Of a DNA stretch of 64,000 bases, positions 26,723 through 36,144 are shown piece after piece. The notes beneath the pieces were generated by a model. That model made no database searches. It was not told the DNA's origin and saw only the letters and a list, made by a program, of their open reading frames with translations. The stretch comes from JAGHEK01 sp044426235 (lineage in GTDB: Bacteria; Bacillota; Clostridia; Peptostreptococcales; Peptostreptococcaceae). The DNA lies in the NCBI GenBank assembly GCA_044426235.1, contig JAWXUS010000005.1:1-64000 (forward strand), read 5' to 3'. The first letter of the stretch is position 1, and each line of letters starts with the position of its first letter. Position numbers and translations under genes: made by a program.

Positions 26723-28318
26723 ATGTTAAGGATATCGAATATAAAATTAGGGATAGATGAAGATTTATCTAAAATAAAGGATTTAGTTCTTAAAAAGTTA
26801 AAGATAAAAGAAAAAGATTTAGAAAAGTATTATATATTTAAAGAATCTATTGATGCTAGAAAAAGAGGAAGAATAGATTTTGTATATACTGTTGATGTTA
26901 AAGTTAAAAATGAAGAAAATATTTTAAATAAAGGTGTAAAAGATGTTATAAAACTTAAAGAAACTAGATATTTAGATGTTAAAATGGGAAAAGAAACTTT
27001 AAAGAGTAGACCTGTAATAATTGGAAGTGGGCCTGCTGGACTTTTTGCTAGTTTAGTTTTAGCACAAAGAGGATACAATCCGTTAATGATTGAAAGAGGA
27101 CTTGATGTTGATAATAGAAGTCGTGATATAGATAATTTTTGGGAGAAAAGAGAGTTTAAAAATAATTCAAACGTTCAATTTGGAGAAGGGGGTGCAGGAA
27201 CATTTTCAGATGGAAAATTAACTACTAGAATAAAAGATATAAGATGTAGAAAAGTACTTGAAGAACTAGTTAACTTTGGTTCGCCTGATGAAATTTTATA
27301 TTCATATAAGCCACATGTTGGAACTGATATTTTAATAGATGTTGTTAGAAATATTAGAGAGGAAATAAAAAGGCTTGGAGGAGAAGTGAAATTTGATTCA
27401 TTAGTAACTGATATTGAAATTTCAAATGGAAATATAAAGAGTGTTACTATAAATAATAATGAGAAAATAGAAACAGAAGTAGTAATTTTAGCTATAGGAC
27501 ACAGTGCTAGGGATACTTATAAAATGCTACACAAAATAAATGTTTCAATAACTCAAAAACCATTTGCAATAGGTGCTAGAATTGAACACCCTCAAACTTT
27601 AATAAATAAATCTCAATATAAAGAATTTTTTGATCATAAAAGGCTTGGAGCTGCAGATTATAGATTGGTTGAGCATACTTCAAACGAAAGAACTGCATAT
27701 AGTTTCTGTATGTGTCCGGGAGGAAGTGTTATTGCATCTGCATCTAATGAAGGTGAAGTTGTAACTAATGGAATGAGTGAGCATAAAAGAGATAAAGACA
27801 ATGCAAATAGTGGCTTTTTAGTAAATGTAAAACCTAGTGATTTTGGAAGTGATGATCCATTAGCGGGTATTTATTTCCAAGAAAAATATGAGAGATTAGC
27901 ATATACTCTTGGTGGGAAAAATTATAATGCACCAGTTCAACTAGTTGGAGATTTCTTAAATGATAAAGTGACTAAAGAAATAGGAACTGTTGACCCTTCA
28001 TATAAACCAGGGTATACATTTGTTGATTTAAGAGAGTGTTTACCTGAATTTGTAACTAATTCTATGAAAGAGGCTTTAGTTAAATTAAATAATAAATTAG
28101 ATGGATTTTCTATGTATGATGCAGTTTTAACAGGAGTTGAAACTCGTTCTTCTGCACCTGTTAGAATAGTTAGAGATGAAATAACTTTAGAATCTATTAG
28201 TGTAAATAAACTATATCCTTGCGGGGAAGGTGCAGGTTATGCAGGTGGTATAGTTACAGCTGCAGTTGATGGAATAAAATGTGCAGAGAAGATTATTGAA
28301 CAATATAATAATTTTTAG
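26723..28318 (+). CDS. FAD-dependent oxidoreductase of the COG2509 type
   Basis: A 531-residue flavoprotein. The ATG at 26723 follows AAGGAG by 7 nt; a TTG at 26702 lies upstream of that site and is rejected. An N-terminal ferredoxin-like region (about 1-85) is followed by the FAD-binding motif IIGSGPAGLFASLVLAQRG (about 95-113), FGEGGAGTFSDGKL, and the C-terminal FAD segment YPCGEGAGYAGGIVTAAVDG. This arrangement is common in uncharacterised clostridial dehydrogenases; the substrate is not known. It is a monocistronic unit as far as I can see. Confidence 0.88.
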   Translation: MLRISNIKLGIDEDLSKIKDLVLKKLKIKEKDLEKYYIFKESIDARKRGRIDFVYTVDVKVKNEENILNKGVKDVIKLKETRYLDVKMGKETLKSRPVIIGSGPAGLFASLVLAQRGYNPLMIERGLDVDNRSRDIDNFWEKREFKNNSNVQFGEGGAGTFSDGKLTTRIKDIRCRKVLEELVNFGSPDEILYSYKPHVGTDILIDVVRNIREEIKRLGGEVKFDSLVTDIEISNGNIKSVTINNNEKIETEVVILAIGHSARDTYKMLHKINVSITQKPFAIGARIEHPQTLINKSQYKEFFDHKRLGAADYRLVEHTSNERTAYSFCMCPGGSVIASASNEGEVVTNGMSEHKRDKDNANSGFLVNVKPSDFGSDDPLAGIYFQEKYERLAYTLGGKNYNAPVQLVGDFLNDKVTKEIGTVDPSYKPGYTFVDLRECLPEFVTNSMKEALVKLNNKLDGFSMYDAVLTGVETRSSAPVRIVRDEITLESISVNKLYPCGEGAGYAGGIVTAAVDGIKCAEKIIEQYNNF

Positions 28319-28424
28319 ATATATAATTTAGCTTATTTTTAATAATGTAGCATATTTTTAATATAAATATATTTTTAATTTAATAAGATATAATTATTTT
28401 AATAAATAATTTGGGGGGATTAAA

Positions 28425-30047
28425 TTGGATATAGTTATTAAGATTTTTGGAGGCTTAGGTTTATTCTTATACGGAATGAATTTAATGGGGGAAGGTTTAC
28501 AAAAATCTGCAGGTGCAAAATTAAAGAATATAATAGAACTTTTAACTAGTAATATCGTTATGGGTGTTATAGTTGGTGCAATAGTTACGGTGCTAATTCA
28601 AAGTAGTAGTGCAACGACTGTTATGGTTGTTGGATTTGTTAATGCTGGAATTATGAGTTTGACTCAAGCTGTAGGTGTTATAATGGGTGCAAATATTGGA
28701 ACTACTGTTACTGCACAGTTAGTTTCTTTGGAAGTGGATTTATTAGCACCTATTTCACTTGGGGTTGGTATTATTATTTATATGTTCTCAAAAAAGACTA
28801 AAACTAGATATTTAGCGGAAATATTAATTGGATTTGGTATATTGTTTACTGGAATGGATTTTATGAAAGAGGCAGTTTCACCACTTAGAGAATATAAAGG
28901 TTTTACGGATATGTTAGTTAGTTTTGGAACAAATCCATTACTTGGAGTTTTAATGGGATTTAGTATCACGGTACTTGTTCAGAGTTCAAGTGCATCAATG
29001 GGTATACTTTTAGCTCTTGCATCTGAAGGATTAATACCAATATATGTAGCACTTCCAATTCTTTATGGGGAAAATATAGGAACTTGTGTTACTTCATTAC
29101 TATCAAGTATTGGAGCATCAAAAAATGCAAAAAGGGCAGCAATAATGCATTTAATATTTAATGTATTAGGAACTTTAATATTTATGATATTTTTAAGTGC
29201 TCCAATAGTGTATGTTGTTACATACTTAAATCCAAACGATTATGCAAGGCAAATTGCAAATGCACATACTTTATTTAATATATTAAACGTTATATTATTA
29301 CTTCCATTTAATAAATTCATAGTAGATATTTCACTAAGAATAATTCCTGATGGGATAAATGATGATGATGACGATAAAATAATTAAGTTTATTGATTATA
29401 GAATGATTGAAACACCTTCAATTGCACTGTTAAATACTTTAAAAGAAACTTCTAGAATGAGTGAAAAGGCTATGGATTCATTAAAATATTCTATGGAAGG
29501 GTTATTTGAGGAATCAACAACAAAAATTGAAAAATCATTTAAAAGAGAAAAGTTAGTTGATGAACTTCAAAGAAATATAATAAATTATCTTATGAAACTT
29601 TCAAAATCTCCAATTAATGATGATGATACAGAAACTGTAGACGCACTTTTTAATGTTGTAAATGATATTGAAAGAATAGGAGATCATTCTGAAAATATAG
29701 CAGAAATTGCTAAATCTATGATTGAAAATAGTTTTAAATTTTCAGATGATGCAAATAAGGAATTAAAAGTTATGTATGAAAAAGTTTTATCAACTTATTC
29801 TTATTCAATAAATTCAATGAAAAATTCTGATATTGATTTAGCTCTTAAAATAATAAAGATGGAAGAACAAGTTGATGCCATACAAAGATTGTCAAGAAAA
29901 AATCATATGATAAGACTTAGTGAGAATATTTGTGATATTGAAAGTGGAATACTTTATCTTGATATAATGGTTAATTTAGAGAGAATTTCAGATCATTCCT
30001 TAAATATTGTACAACAAGTAATTTCTAAGAGGATATTTGTTAAATAA
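28425..30047 (+). CDS. Na+/phosphate cotransporter with PhoU-like tail
   Basis: A 540-residue membrane transporter. The two inverted transport repeats carry the QSSS signatures (QSSSATTVMVVGFVNAG and VQSSSASMGILLALA), each within hydrophobic helices. After about residue 310 a cytosolic PhoU-like helical domain follows (two DIERIGDH/NLERISDH motifs), which probably regulates transport. The start is TTG at 28425, 4-6 nt after GGGGGGA. A TATAAT at 28389-28394 may be the -10. Phosphate is the family substrate. Confidence 0.92.
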   Translation: MDIVIKIFGGLGLFLYGMNLMGEGLQKSAGAKLKNIIELLTSNIVMGVIVGAIVTVLIQSSSATTVMVVGFVNAGIMSLTQAVGVIMGANIGTTVTAQLVSLEVDLLAPISLGVGIIIYMFSKKTKTRYLAEILIGFGILFTGMDFMKEAVSPLREYKGFTDMLVSFGTNPLLGVLMGFSITVLVQSSSASMGILLALASEGLIPIYVALPILYGENIGTCVTSLLSSIGASKNAKRAAIMHLIFNVLGTLIFMIFLSAPIVYVVTYLNPNDYARQIANAHTLFNILNVILLLPFNKFIVDISLRIIPDGINDDDDDKIIKFIDYRMIETPSIALLNTLKETSRMSEKAMDSLKYSMEGLFEESTTKIEKSFKREKLVDELQRNIINYLMKLSKSPINDDDTETVDALFNVVNDIERIGDHSENIAEIAKSMIENSFKFSDDANKELKVMYEKVLSTYSYSINSMKNSDIDLALKIIKMEEQVDAIQRLSRKNHMIRLSENICDIESGILYLDIMVNLERISDHSLNIVQQVISKRIFVK

Positions 30048-30051
30048 TTTG

Positions 30052-30084
30052 AACTACCAAGATGTTGTACCTTGGTAGTTTTTG
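30052..30084 (+). terminator. Intrinsic terminator after the Na/Pi cotransporter gene
   Basis: A perfect 10-bp stem AACTACCAAG / CTTGGTAGTT followed by TTTT. Confidence 0.88.
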
Positions 30085-30132
30085 TTGATTAATAAAATAT
30101 TACTAAAAAAATAAAAAAAATTTACTAATTTG

Positions 30133-30161
30133 TTGAAATTATAAAATTTATTAAGTATAAT
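30133..30161 (+). promoter_or_regulatory. Sigma-A promoter for pgi
   Basis: TTGAAA (30133-30138) and TATAAT (30156-30161) with an ideal 17-nt spacer, about 20 nt upstream of the AAGGAGAG site. Confidence 0.75.
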
Positions 30162-30195
30162 CTAATTAAATACTAAAATAAGGAGAGATTTTAAT

Positions 30196-31536
30196 ATGTT
30201 AAAATTTGATTACTCAAAAGCAAGCAAATTTATATCTGAAAATGAAATAGTAGCACTTAATGAAACAGTAAAAACTCTACATAATACTATACACAATAAG
30301 ACTGGCCTTGGAAACGATTTCTTAGGGTGGGTTGATCTACCTAGTAATTACGATAAAGATGAATTTAAAAAAATTCAAGATGCAGCTGAAAAAATAAAAT
30401 CAGACAGTGACGTTTTACTTGTTATAGGAATTGGTGGTTCATACCTTGGATCTCGTGCAGCGATTGAAATGATAGGTCATTCATTCAAAAATAATATATC
30501 AAAAGAAGAAAGAAAAGCACCAGAAGTATACTTTGTTGGACAAAATATAAGTTCAACTTATATGGTTGATTTATTAGATATTATAAAAGATAAAGATGTT
30601 TCAATAAATGTTATATCAAAATCAGGAACTACAACGGAACCTGCAATAGCATTTAGAGTATTCAAAGATTTCTTAGAAAAAAAATATGGGAAAGAAAATG
30701 CTAAGGATAGAATATATGCAACTACAGATTCAAAAAAGGGAGCACTTAAAGTATTAGCAGATGAAGAAGGGTATCAAACATTTGTTATACCAGATGACGT
30801 TGGGGGACGTTTCTCTGTTTTAACTCCGGTTGGACTTTTACCAATAGCTGCAGCAGGACTTAACATTGAAGAAATGATGAAGGGTGCAAATGATGCAAGA
30901 GAAAAGTACTCAACAGATGATTTAATGGAAAATGATAGTTACAAGTATGCAGTAGTTAGAAATGCACTTCATAGAAAAGGTAAAGAAATAGAACTTTTAG
31001 TTAACTATGAACCAAAACTTCATTATGTTTCAGAGTGGTGGAAACAATTATTTGGAGAAAGTGAAGGAAAAGACAATAAAGGCATATTCCCGGCATCAGT
31101 TGATTTCTCAACAGACCTTCATTCAATGGGACAATATGTTCAAGATGGAAAGAGAATTTTATTTGAAACGGTACTTACAGTATCAAGTGTTGATAAGGAA
31201 CTTATAATTGAAGAGGCACAAAATGATTTAGATGGACTTAATTACTTAGCAGGAAAAACTGTTGATTTTGTAAATACTAAAGCATTTGAAGGAACTTTAC
31301 TTGCACATACTGATGGAAATGTACCAAACTTAGTTGTTAATATAGATAAATTAGATGAATATAACTTTGGATATATGGTTTATTTCTTTGAAAAAGCTTG
31401 TGCTATGAGTGGATACTTATTGGGAGTAAATCCTTTTGATCAACCAGGAGTTGAATCATATAAGAAAAATATGTTTGCACTTTTAGGTAAAGAAGGTTTT
31501 GAAAAAGAAAAAGAAGAATTAGAAAAAAGATTATAG
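30196..31536 (+). CDS. pgi: Glucose-6-phosphate isomerase
   Basis: A 446-residue cytosolic enzyme that interconverts glucose-6-phosphate and fructose-6-phosphate in glycolysis. Sugar-isomerase (SIS) motifs are present: GIGGSYLGSRAAIEMIG, ISKSGTTTEPAIAFR and DDVGGRFSVLTPVGLLP. The C-terminal signature VNPFDQPGVESYKKNMF completes it. Length matches the Firmicute type. It has its own good promoter and terminator, so it is a single-gene unit. Confidence 0.98.
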   Translation: MLKFDYSKASKFISENEIVALNETVKTLHNTIHNKTGLGNDFLGWVDLPSNYDKDEFKKIQDAAEKIKSDSDVLLVIGIGGSYLGSRAAIEMIGHSFKNNISKEERKAPEVYFVGQNISSTYMVDLLDIIKDKDVSINVISKSGTTTEPAIAFRVFKDFLEKKYGKENAKDRIYATTDSKKGALKVLADEEGYQTFVIPDDVGGRFSVLTPVGLLPIAAAGLNIEEMMKGANDAREKYSTDDLMENDSYKYAVVRNALHRKGKEIELLVNYEPKLHYVSEWWKQLFGESEGKDNKGIFPASVDFSTDLHSMGQYVQDGKRILFETVLTVSSVDKELIIEEAQNDLDGLNYLAGKTVDFVNTKAFEGTLLAHTDGNVPNLVVNIDKLDEYNFGYMVYFFEKACAMSGYLLGVNPFDQPGVESYKKNMFALLGKEGFEKEKEELEKRL

Positions 31537-31539
31537 TTT

Positions 31540-31572
31540 TTAAGGTCATAAATTTTATTTATGGCCTTTTAT
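31540..31572 (+). terminator. Intrinsic terminator after pgi
   Basis: Stem AAGGTCATAAAT / ATTTATGGCCTT (one G-T wobble) with a T-run. Confidence 0.85.
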
Positions 31573-31669
31573 AATGAATTTTTATTCATAAATCTTCTAG
31601 AAAATATTCATATAAATATTTAAAATTTGTGATAATATATAGTTATAAGAAATACAAAGGAGAATATTT

Positions 31670-32737
31670 ATGAAAATAGGAACAGCAGCTATTATGTGTA
31701 TAATAAGTAGTATTATTGGAAGTTCAATAACTTTATATGCAGTTAAAGACAATGAATTTACTGATATAGCAATGAATAATAGTGAAATTATAAGAGAGAT
31801 TAATACTTCAAAAGAAGAAAATATATATCATTTAGTTAGTGAAAAAGCTATGCCTGCAGTTGTTGGAATAACTACAGTTAGTATTAATGAAAATAATATA
31901 TTTAATATACCAACTCAATCAGAAGGTGTTGGAAGTGGATTTATAGTTGATAGTAATGGATATATTGTAACTAACTCTCACGTTGTAAATGATGGATCGG
32001 CAGTTGAAGTTAACGTTGTATTTAATGATGGAACGAGTACGACAGGTAGGGTTTTATGGAATGATTCACAACTTGATTTAGCAGTTGTTAAGGTTGAAAA
32101 AATTGGACTTCCAGTTTCTGATTTAGGAGATAGCGATGATGTTAGAACTGGAGATATTGCAATTGCAATTGGAAATCCTTTAGGACTTGAGTTTCAAAAA
32201 ACTGTAACACAAGGTATAATAAGTGGACTTGATAGAAGTATTGAAACTGAAAATTCACAAATGACAGGGTTACTTCAAACTGATGCAAGTATAAATCCTG
32301 GAAATAGTGGAGGGCCACTTTTAAATTCAAATGGTGAAGTTATAGGAATAAATACAGCTAAAGTTTCAGGTGCAGAAGGTCTTGGTTTCTCAATTCCAAT
32401 AAATTCAGTTAAACAAATAGTAGAACAAATAATTCAAACTGGTACTTTTGAAAAAGTAACTCTTGGAATACAAGGATTAAACGTTGAAATATTTGAGGCT
32501 GCAACTGGAACTAATTTATCAGCAGAAGATGGAGTTTATATTGCAGAAGTGGTTAATAATTCTCCAGCACAAATATCTGGAATATTATCAGGAGATGTTA
32601 TAACTAAAATAGGTAATACTTTAGTTAGTGGAATGTCTGATTTAAATAAAGCACTTTATGAATTTAAAAAAGGTGAACAAACAACTATAACAGTTGATAG
32701 AGGTGGACAAAAAATAGATATAAATGTAGTATTTTAA
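31670..32737 (+). CDS. htrA: HtrA/DegP-type serine protease, membrane anchored
   Basis: A 355-residue envelope quality-control protease. One N-terminal transmembrane helix (about 4-26) anchors it outside the cell. The trypsin-like domain has the triad in order: H in TNSHVVNDG, D in SQLDLAVVKV and S in NPGNSGGPL. A single PDZ domain (about 265-355) follows, with QGLNVEIF and ISGILSGDVITKIG. A strong AAAGGAG site precedes the ATG. Substrates are probably misfolded exported proteins, which fits the SLH export block in this window. Confidence 0.94.
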   Translation: MKIGTAAIMCIISSIIGSSITLYAVKDNEFTDIAMNNSEIIREINTSKEENIYHLVSEKAMPAVVGITTVSINENNIFNIPTQSEGVGSGFIVDSNGYIVTNSHVVNDGSAVEVNVVFNDGTSTTGRVLWNDSQLDLAVVKVEKIGLPVSDLGDSDDVRTGDIAIAIGNPLGLEFQKTVTQGIISGLDRSIETENSQMTGLLQTDASINPGNSGGPLLNSNGEVIGINTAKVSGAEGLGFSIPINSVKQIVEQIIQTGTFEKVTLGIQGLNVEIFEAATGTNLSAEDGVYIAEVVNNSPAQISGILSGDVITKIGNTLVSGMSDLNKALYEFKKGEQTTITVDRGGQKIDINVVF

Positions 32738-32765
32738 GCTATAGGATTAATCCTATAGCTTTTTA
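32736..32765. terminator. Bidirectional terminator between htrA and the hemolysin III gene
   Basis: The palindrome AAGCTATAGGATT / AATCCTATAGCTT lies between convergent genes and has T-rich flanks on both sides; it overlaps the htrA stop codon. Confidence 0.88.
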
Positions 32766-33413
32766 TTATATTACATATTTATAAACACATATAAAATGTG
32801 AAAATGTTCCAAGCATTATAAATATATGGAATATTTCGTGATATCCAAAATACTTATTTTTTAGGAATTTAGGTTTTATAGCATAAATAACTGCACCTAT
32901 AGTATAAAAAATTCCACCAAGTACTAAGAGATTTAATCCTTGAATAGAAAGAGAATTTTTTAGAGGTTCAATTAAAAATATTGCCATCCAACCCATTAAA
33001 ACATATATTGCAGTAGATAACCATCTTGGGCAATTAAACCAAATTAGCTTAAAACAAATCCCAACGACTGCAATTGTTGATATTATTAAAAATAATGTCC
33101 ATCCAGTAACACCATTTAGAGCAATTAAACAAAATGGAGTGTATGAACCTGCAATAAGTAAAAATATCATAGCATGGTCAATTCTTCTTAAGTATGCTAT
33201 AACTTTGTCACTTGAAACTACAAGGTGATAAGTTGCACTTGCAGAATATAGAAGAATCATACTGATACCAAATATGATAACTGCACTAAGTGATAAAACT
33301 GTTGGATTGCTAACAGAAGTTTTTATAACTAGTGCCAAAAGACCTACAAATGAAAGGATTGCACCTATTAAATGTGTGAATCCGTTTATTGGTTCTCTAA
33401 GGTAATTATTCAA
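32766..33413 (-). CDS. Hemolysin III family (PAQR-type) membrane protein
   Basis: A 215-residue seven-helix membrane protein. The start is chosen as the TTG at 33413, which lies 8 nt after GGAGG on the minus strand; an in-frame TTG at 33428 overlaps that site. Family motifs include EPINGFTHLIGAILS near the N-terminus, SATYHL, RRIDHAMIFLLIAGSYTPF and the C-terminal HEIFHIFIMLG. The conserved His/Asp residues form the likely metal site. The cellular role of bacterial members is uncertain and hemolysis need not be their function. Confidence 0.9.
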   Translation of the reverse strand: MNNYLREPINGFTHLIGAILSFVGLLALVIKTSVSNPTVLSLSAVIIFGISMILLYSASATYHLVVSSDKVIAYLRRIDHAMIFLLIAGSYTPFCLIALNGVTGWTLFLIISTIAVVGICFKLIWFNCPRWLSTAIYVLMGWMAIFLIEPLKNSLSIQGLNLLVLGGIFYTIGAVIYAIKPKFLKNKYFGYHEIFHIFIMLGTFSHFICVYKYVI

Positions 33414-33530
33414 CAAAAACACCTCCAAATTAAATTAATATCTAAATAATAATATTTATCATAAAGTATATTATTTACATTATACTTAAAAATTGTATTT
33501 AAGTATATTAAATTTTCAAAATTTTTAAAC

Positions 33531-33563
33531 TATAAAGGGTTATCTATTTAGATAACCCTTTAT
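33531..33563. terminator. Bidirectional terminator beside the FtsH-like gene
   Basis: A perfect 15-bp inverted repeat TATAAAGGGTTATCT / AGATAACCCTTTATA. On the minus strand it follows the FtsH-like gene directly. Confidence 0.8.
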
Positions 33564-33574
33564 AAATAAGAATT

Positions 33575-34972
33575 TTAACAAATTTCTTTTCTAATTAAAG
33601 ACTTTAATTCTTCGTGTGTTAAAATTTCTTTATCGAATAAGTATTTTGATATTATATGTAAGTCGTTTATGTTGGCATTTAAAAGTTGAATAGTTTCTTT
33701 ATAGCATTCTTTTACTATATTATTTGCCTCGAATCTGATTTTTTCAGATAAGAAATTTTTAGAACTATTATCAAGAGTCATAAATCCTAAATCACTCATA
33801 CCATATTCACAAACCATTTGATTTGCAATTTCTGTAACTTTCTTTAAATCGTCACGTGCACCAGTAGATTGTTGATTAAAAATTATTTCCTCAGCAGCTT
33901 TACCAGCAAGTAAAACCTTGATTTTATTAAATAATTCTTCTTTAGTGTATATATATCTATCCTCATCTGGTAATTGAAGAACGTAACCTAGTGCTTGACC
34001 TCTTGGAATAATAGATACTTTTTGTATTGGACAAGTACCAATTAAATCACTAACCAATGCATGTCCAGCCTCGTGATATGAAACGATATTTTTTTCTTTT
34101 TCTATTAATTTAGAGCTTTTTGATTCAAGACCTGCAATCACTCGTTCAAGTGCTTTATCAAAATGATATTCAGATATTACACTACTATTTTCCCTTACGG
34201 CAAAAATTGCAGCCTCGTTTGCAATGTTTGCAAGATGTGCACCATTGAATCCATGAGTTTTTTTTGCTAAAAGTTCGATATTGACTTTTTCATCAAGTGG
34301 TTTATCTTTAGTATGAACTTTTAATATTTCAAATCTAGTATGATAATTTGGTGAACCGATATGTATGTGTCTATCAAATCGACCGGGCCTTAAAAGTGCC
34401 TCGTCAAGTAGATCAAGTCTATTTGTTGCACCAATTACTATAACGTTTGAATCTTTTGTGAAACCATCCATTTCAACAAGTAATTGATTTAGAGTTTGAT
34501 CTTTTTCGTTGTTACTATCAGTATGTCTTTTTGCACCAAGTGCATCAATTTCATCAATAAAAATTATACTTGGCGATTCTTTTCTTGCTTTTTCAAAAAG
34601 GGTTCTAACTCTTTTTGCACCAACTCCAACGTATTTTTCAACAAATTCAGAACCTGTTACATTAAAAAATGATGAGTTAGTTTCACCGGCAACTGCAGAT
34701 GCAAGAAGAGTTTTACCAGTACCAGGAGGTCCATAAAAAAGAACACCCTTTGGAATTTTTGCACCCATTTTTTTGTATTTATCTGGATTTTTCATAAAAT
34801 CAACAATTTCAAATAATTCTTCCTTTATTTCTTCAAGACCCGCAACATCATAAAAAGTTGTTTTAGGTTTACTATAAGAAGAATCATCAGTTTTTTCTTT
34901 TTCCATTTTTGTTTGAGCAAAAGCTGGAACGGGTTTATTTATTTTCTTAAACAAATTATTAAATAACTTCAT
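33575..34972 (-). CDS. Soluble FtsH-like AAA+ zinc metalloprotease
   Basis: A 465-residue FtsH homologue that lacks the usual N-terminal periplasmic domain and both transmembrane helices; family members are normally 600 residues or more. After a short charged leader (1-37) it enters the AAA+ module with GPPGTGKT (81-88), IIFIDEIDALG and the second region of homology RPGRFDRHIH. The zinc motif HEAGH is at 300-304, and a third-ligand aspartate lies in GARDDLKKVT. It should be an active cytosolic ATP-dependent protease. The ATG follows AGAGGTG. It stands alone, away from the usual tilS-hpt context, so it is probably a second paralogue. Confidence 0.9.
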   Translation of the reverse strand: MKLFNNLFKKINKPVPAFAQTKMEKEKTDDSSYSKPKTTFYDVAGLEEIKEELFEIVDFMKNPDKYKKMGAKIPKGVLFYGPPGTGKTLLASAVAGETNSSFFNVTGSEFVEKYVGVGAKRVRTLFEKARKESPSIIFIDEIDALGAKRHTDSNNEKDQTLNQLLVEMDGFTKDSNVIVIGATNRLDLLDEALLRPGRFDRHIHIGSPNYHTRFEILKVHTKDKPLDEKVNIELLAKKTHGFNGAHLANIANEAAIFAVRENSSVISEYHFDKALERVIAGLESKSSKLIEKEKNIVSYHEAGHALVSDLIGTCPIQKVSIIPRGQALGYVLQLPDEDRYIYTKEELFNKIKVLLAGKAAEEIIFNQQSTGARDDLKKVTEIANQMVCEYGMSDLGFMTLDNSSKNFLSEKIRFEANNIVKECYKETIQLLNANINDLHIISKYLFDKEILTHEELKSLIRKEIC

Positions 34973-35146
34973 AGCACTACACCTCTAGTATTTATTTTAA
35001 TGTATATATATTTTCCATAAAATAAGAATTTTATTTAATAAATATAAATTTTGTTATATATAAACTGATACATATTTAGATTATGGCCAATATTTAATGA
35101 AATAATAAACAATTTTAAAATTAAATCATAAAATGATAAAAAAGTA

Positions 35147-35175
35147 TTGTAAGATAGAAAAATAAATGATATACT
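35147..35175 (+). promoter_or_regulatory. infC: Promoter of the infC-rpmI-rplT operon
   Basis: TTGTAA (35147-35152) and TATACT (35170-35175) with a 17-nt spacer and a TGn extension. Transcription should start near 35182, at the beginning of the structured leader. The AT-rich stretch from 34973 to 35146 shows nothing else I can name. Confidence 0.75.
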
Positions 35176-35181
35176 TTAAAA

Positions 35182-35305
35182 AGTAAAAAAAAGAAGAAGT
35201 CCGTTCTCACCTTACGATTATGTTGTAAGTGTAAATATAAGTTATAACCCAAAGGGGTTTAATTACTTTGAACTTATATGCGGATGATATTCATTCGCTT
35301 TTTTT
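35182..35305 (+). promoter_or_regulatory. L20-type autoregulatory leader with terminator
   Basis: The structured leader ahead of infC fits the Firmicute L20 leader by position and shape. A helix CACCTTAC / GTAAGTG, then ATATAAGTT / AACTTATAT enclosing an AACCC...GGGTT hairpin, precede an intrinsic terminator: GCGGATGA / TCATTCGC at 35280-35298 plus seven T. In this regulation, ribosomal protein L20 binds the leader and promotes premature termination when in excess. I assign it by position, structure and downstream rplT, not by a database match. Confidence 0.8.
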
Positions 35306-35335
35306 ATTTTTAAGAAATTTTGGAGGTGTGCCACC

Positions 35336-35857
35336 ATTAGTAAAGAAGTAGCAATTAATGAAAAGATAAGAGATAAAGAACTTAGAGTTATCTCTAGTAC
35401 TGGAGATCAATTAGGAATAATGTCTTCACAAGAAGCAAAGGCTTTAGCGGAAGAACAAGAATTAGATTTAGTAATGATTTCGCCAAATGCGAAACCACCA
35501 GTATGTAAAATAATGGATTATGGTAAATTTAAATACGAACAAGCTAGAAAAGACAAAGAGTCTAAGAAAAAGCAAAAGGTTGTTACTATTAAAGAGGTTA
35601 GATTAAGACCTGGAATAGATACTAACGATTTAAATACAAAAGCAAACAATGCTATAAAGTTCCTTAAAAAAGGTGATAAAGTAAAAGTTGAACTTAGATT
35701 TAGAGGAAGAGAATTAGGACATAAAGATATTGGTAAAGCCGTAATGATTAAATTTATAGATATTGTAAAAGAGTTTGGAGACCCAACTAAGGCCCCAGCA
35801 TTTGAGGGTAATAGTATGGTTGTAATGATAGATCCAAAAAAAACTGAAGCTAAATAG
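35336..35857 (+). CDS. infC: Translation initiation factor IF-3, AUU start
   Basis: A 173-residue IF-3 that monitors start-codon pairing in the 30S subunit. The frame begins at ATT (35336), 7-9 nt after GGAGGTG, giving the family-typical ISKEVAINEKIRDKELRVIS. No ATG, GTG or TTG precedes it in frame near the ribosome binding site; the ATG at 35420 would cut off 28 conserved residues. AUU starts on infC let IF-3 limit its own synthesis, as known in E. coli. Both the N-domain and the C-domain (KAKPPVCKIMDYGKF-like segment, then RPGIDTNDL) are complete. Confidence 0.95.
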   Translation: MSKEVAINEKIRDKELRVISSTGDQLGIMSSQEAKALAEEQELDLVMISPNAKPPVCKIMDYGKFKYEQARKDKESKKKQKVVTIKEVRLRPGIDTNDLNTKANNAIKFLKKGDKVKVELRFRGRELGHKDIGKAVMIKFIDIVKEFGDPTKAPAFEGNSMVVMIDPKKTEAK

Positions 35858-35911
35858 TTTTAAACTAATATAGTTTCTAAAATAATCATAAATTGAGAGG
35901 AGGTAAGCACA

Positions 35912-36106
35912 ATGCCAAAAATGAAAACTCATAGAGGTGCTGCTAAAAGATTCAAGAAGACTGGAACTGGAAAATTAAAGAGAGCTAAAGCTTTCAGAAG
36001 ACATATATTAACTAAGAAATCTGCTAAGACTAAGATGCAACTTAGAAGTTCTGGAATAGTAACAGCAGGAGATGCTAGAAGAATAGCACAATTATTACCA
36101 TACTAA
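35912..36106 (+). CDS. rpmI: 50S ribosomal protein L35
   Basis: A 64-residue, highly basic protein with the family start MPKMKTHRGAAKRFKKTGTG and the HILTKKS segment. It has an AGGAGG site and sits between infC and rplT, the universal bacterial order. Confidence 0.98.
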   Translation: MPKMKTHRGAAKRFKKTGTGKLKRAKAFRRHILTKKSAKTKMQLRSSGIVTAGDARRIAQLLPY

Positions 36107-36144
36107 AATTCGGATTTTAGAACATATAAAAGGAGGTTACGACG

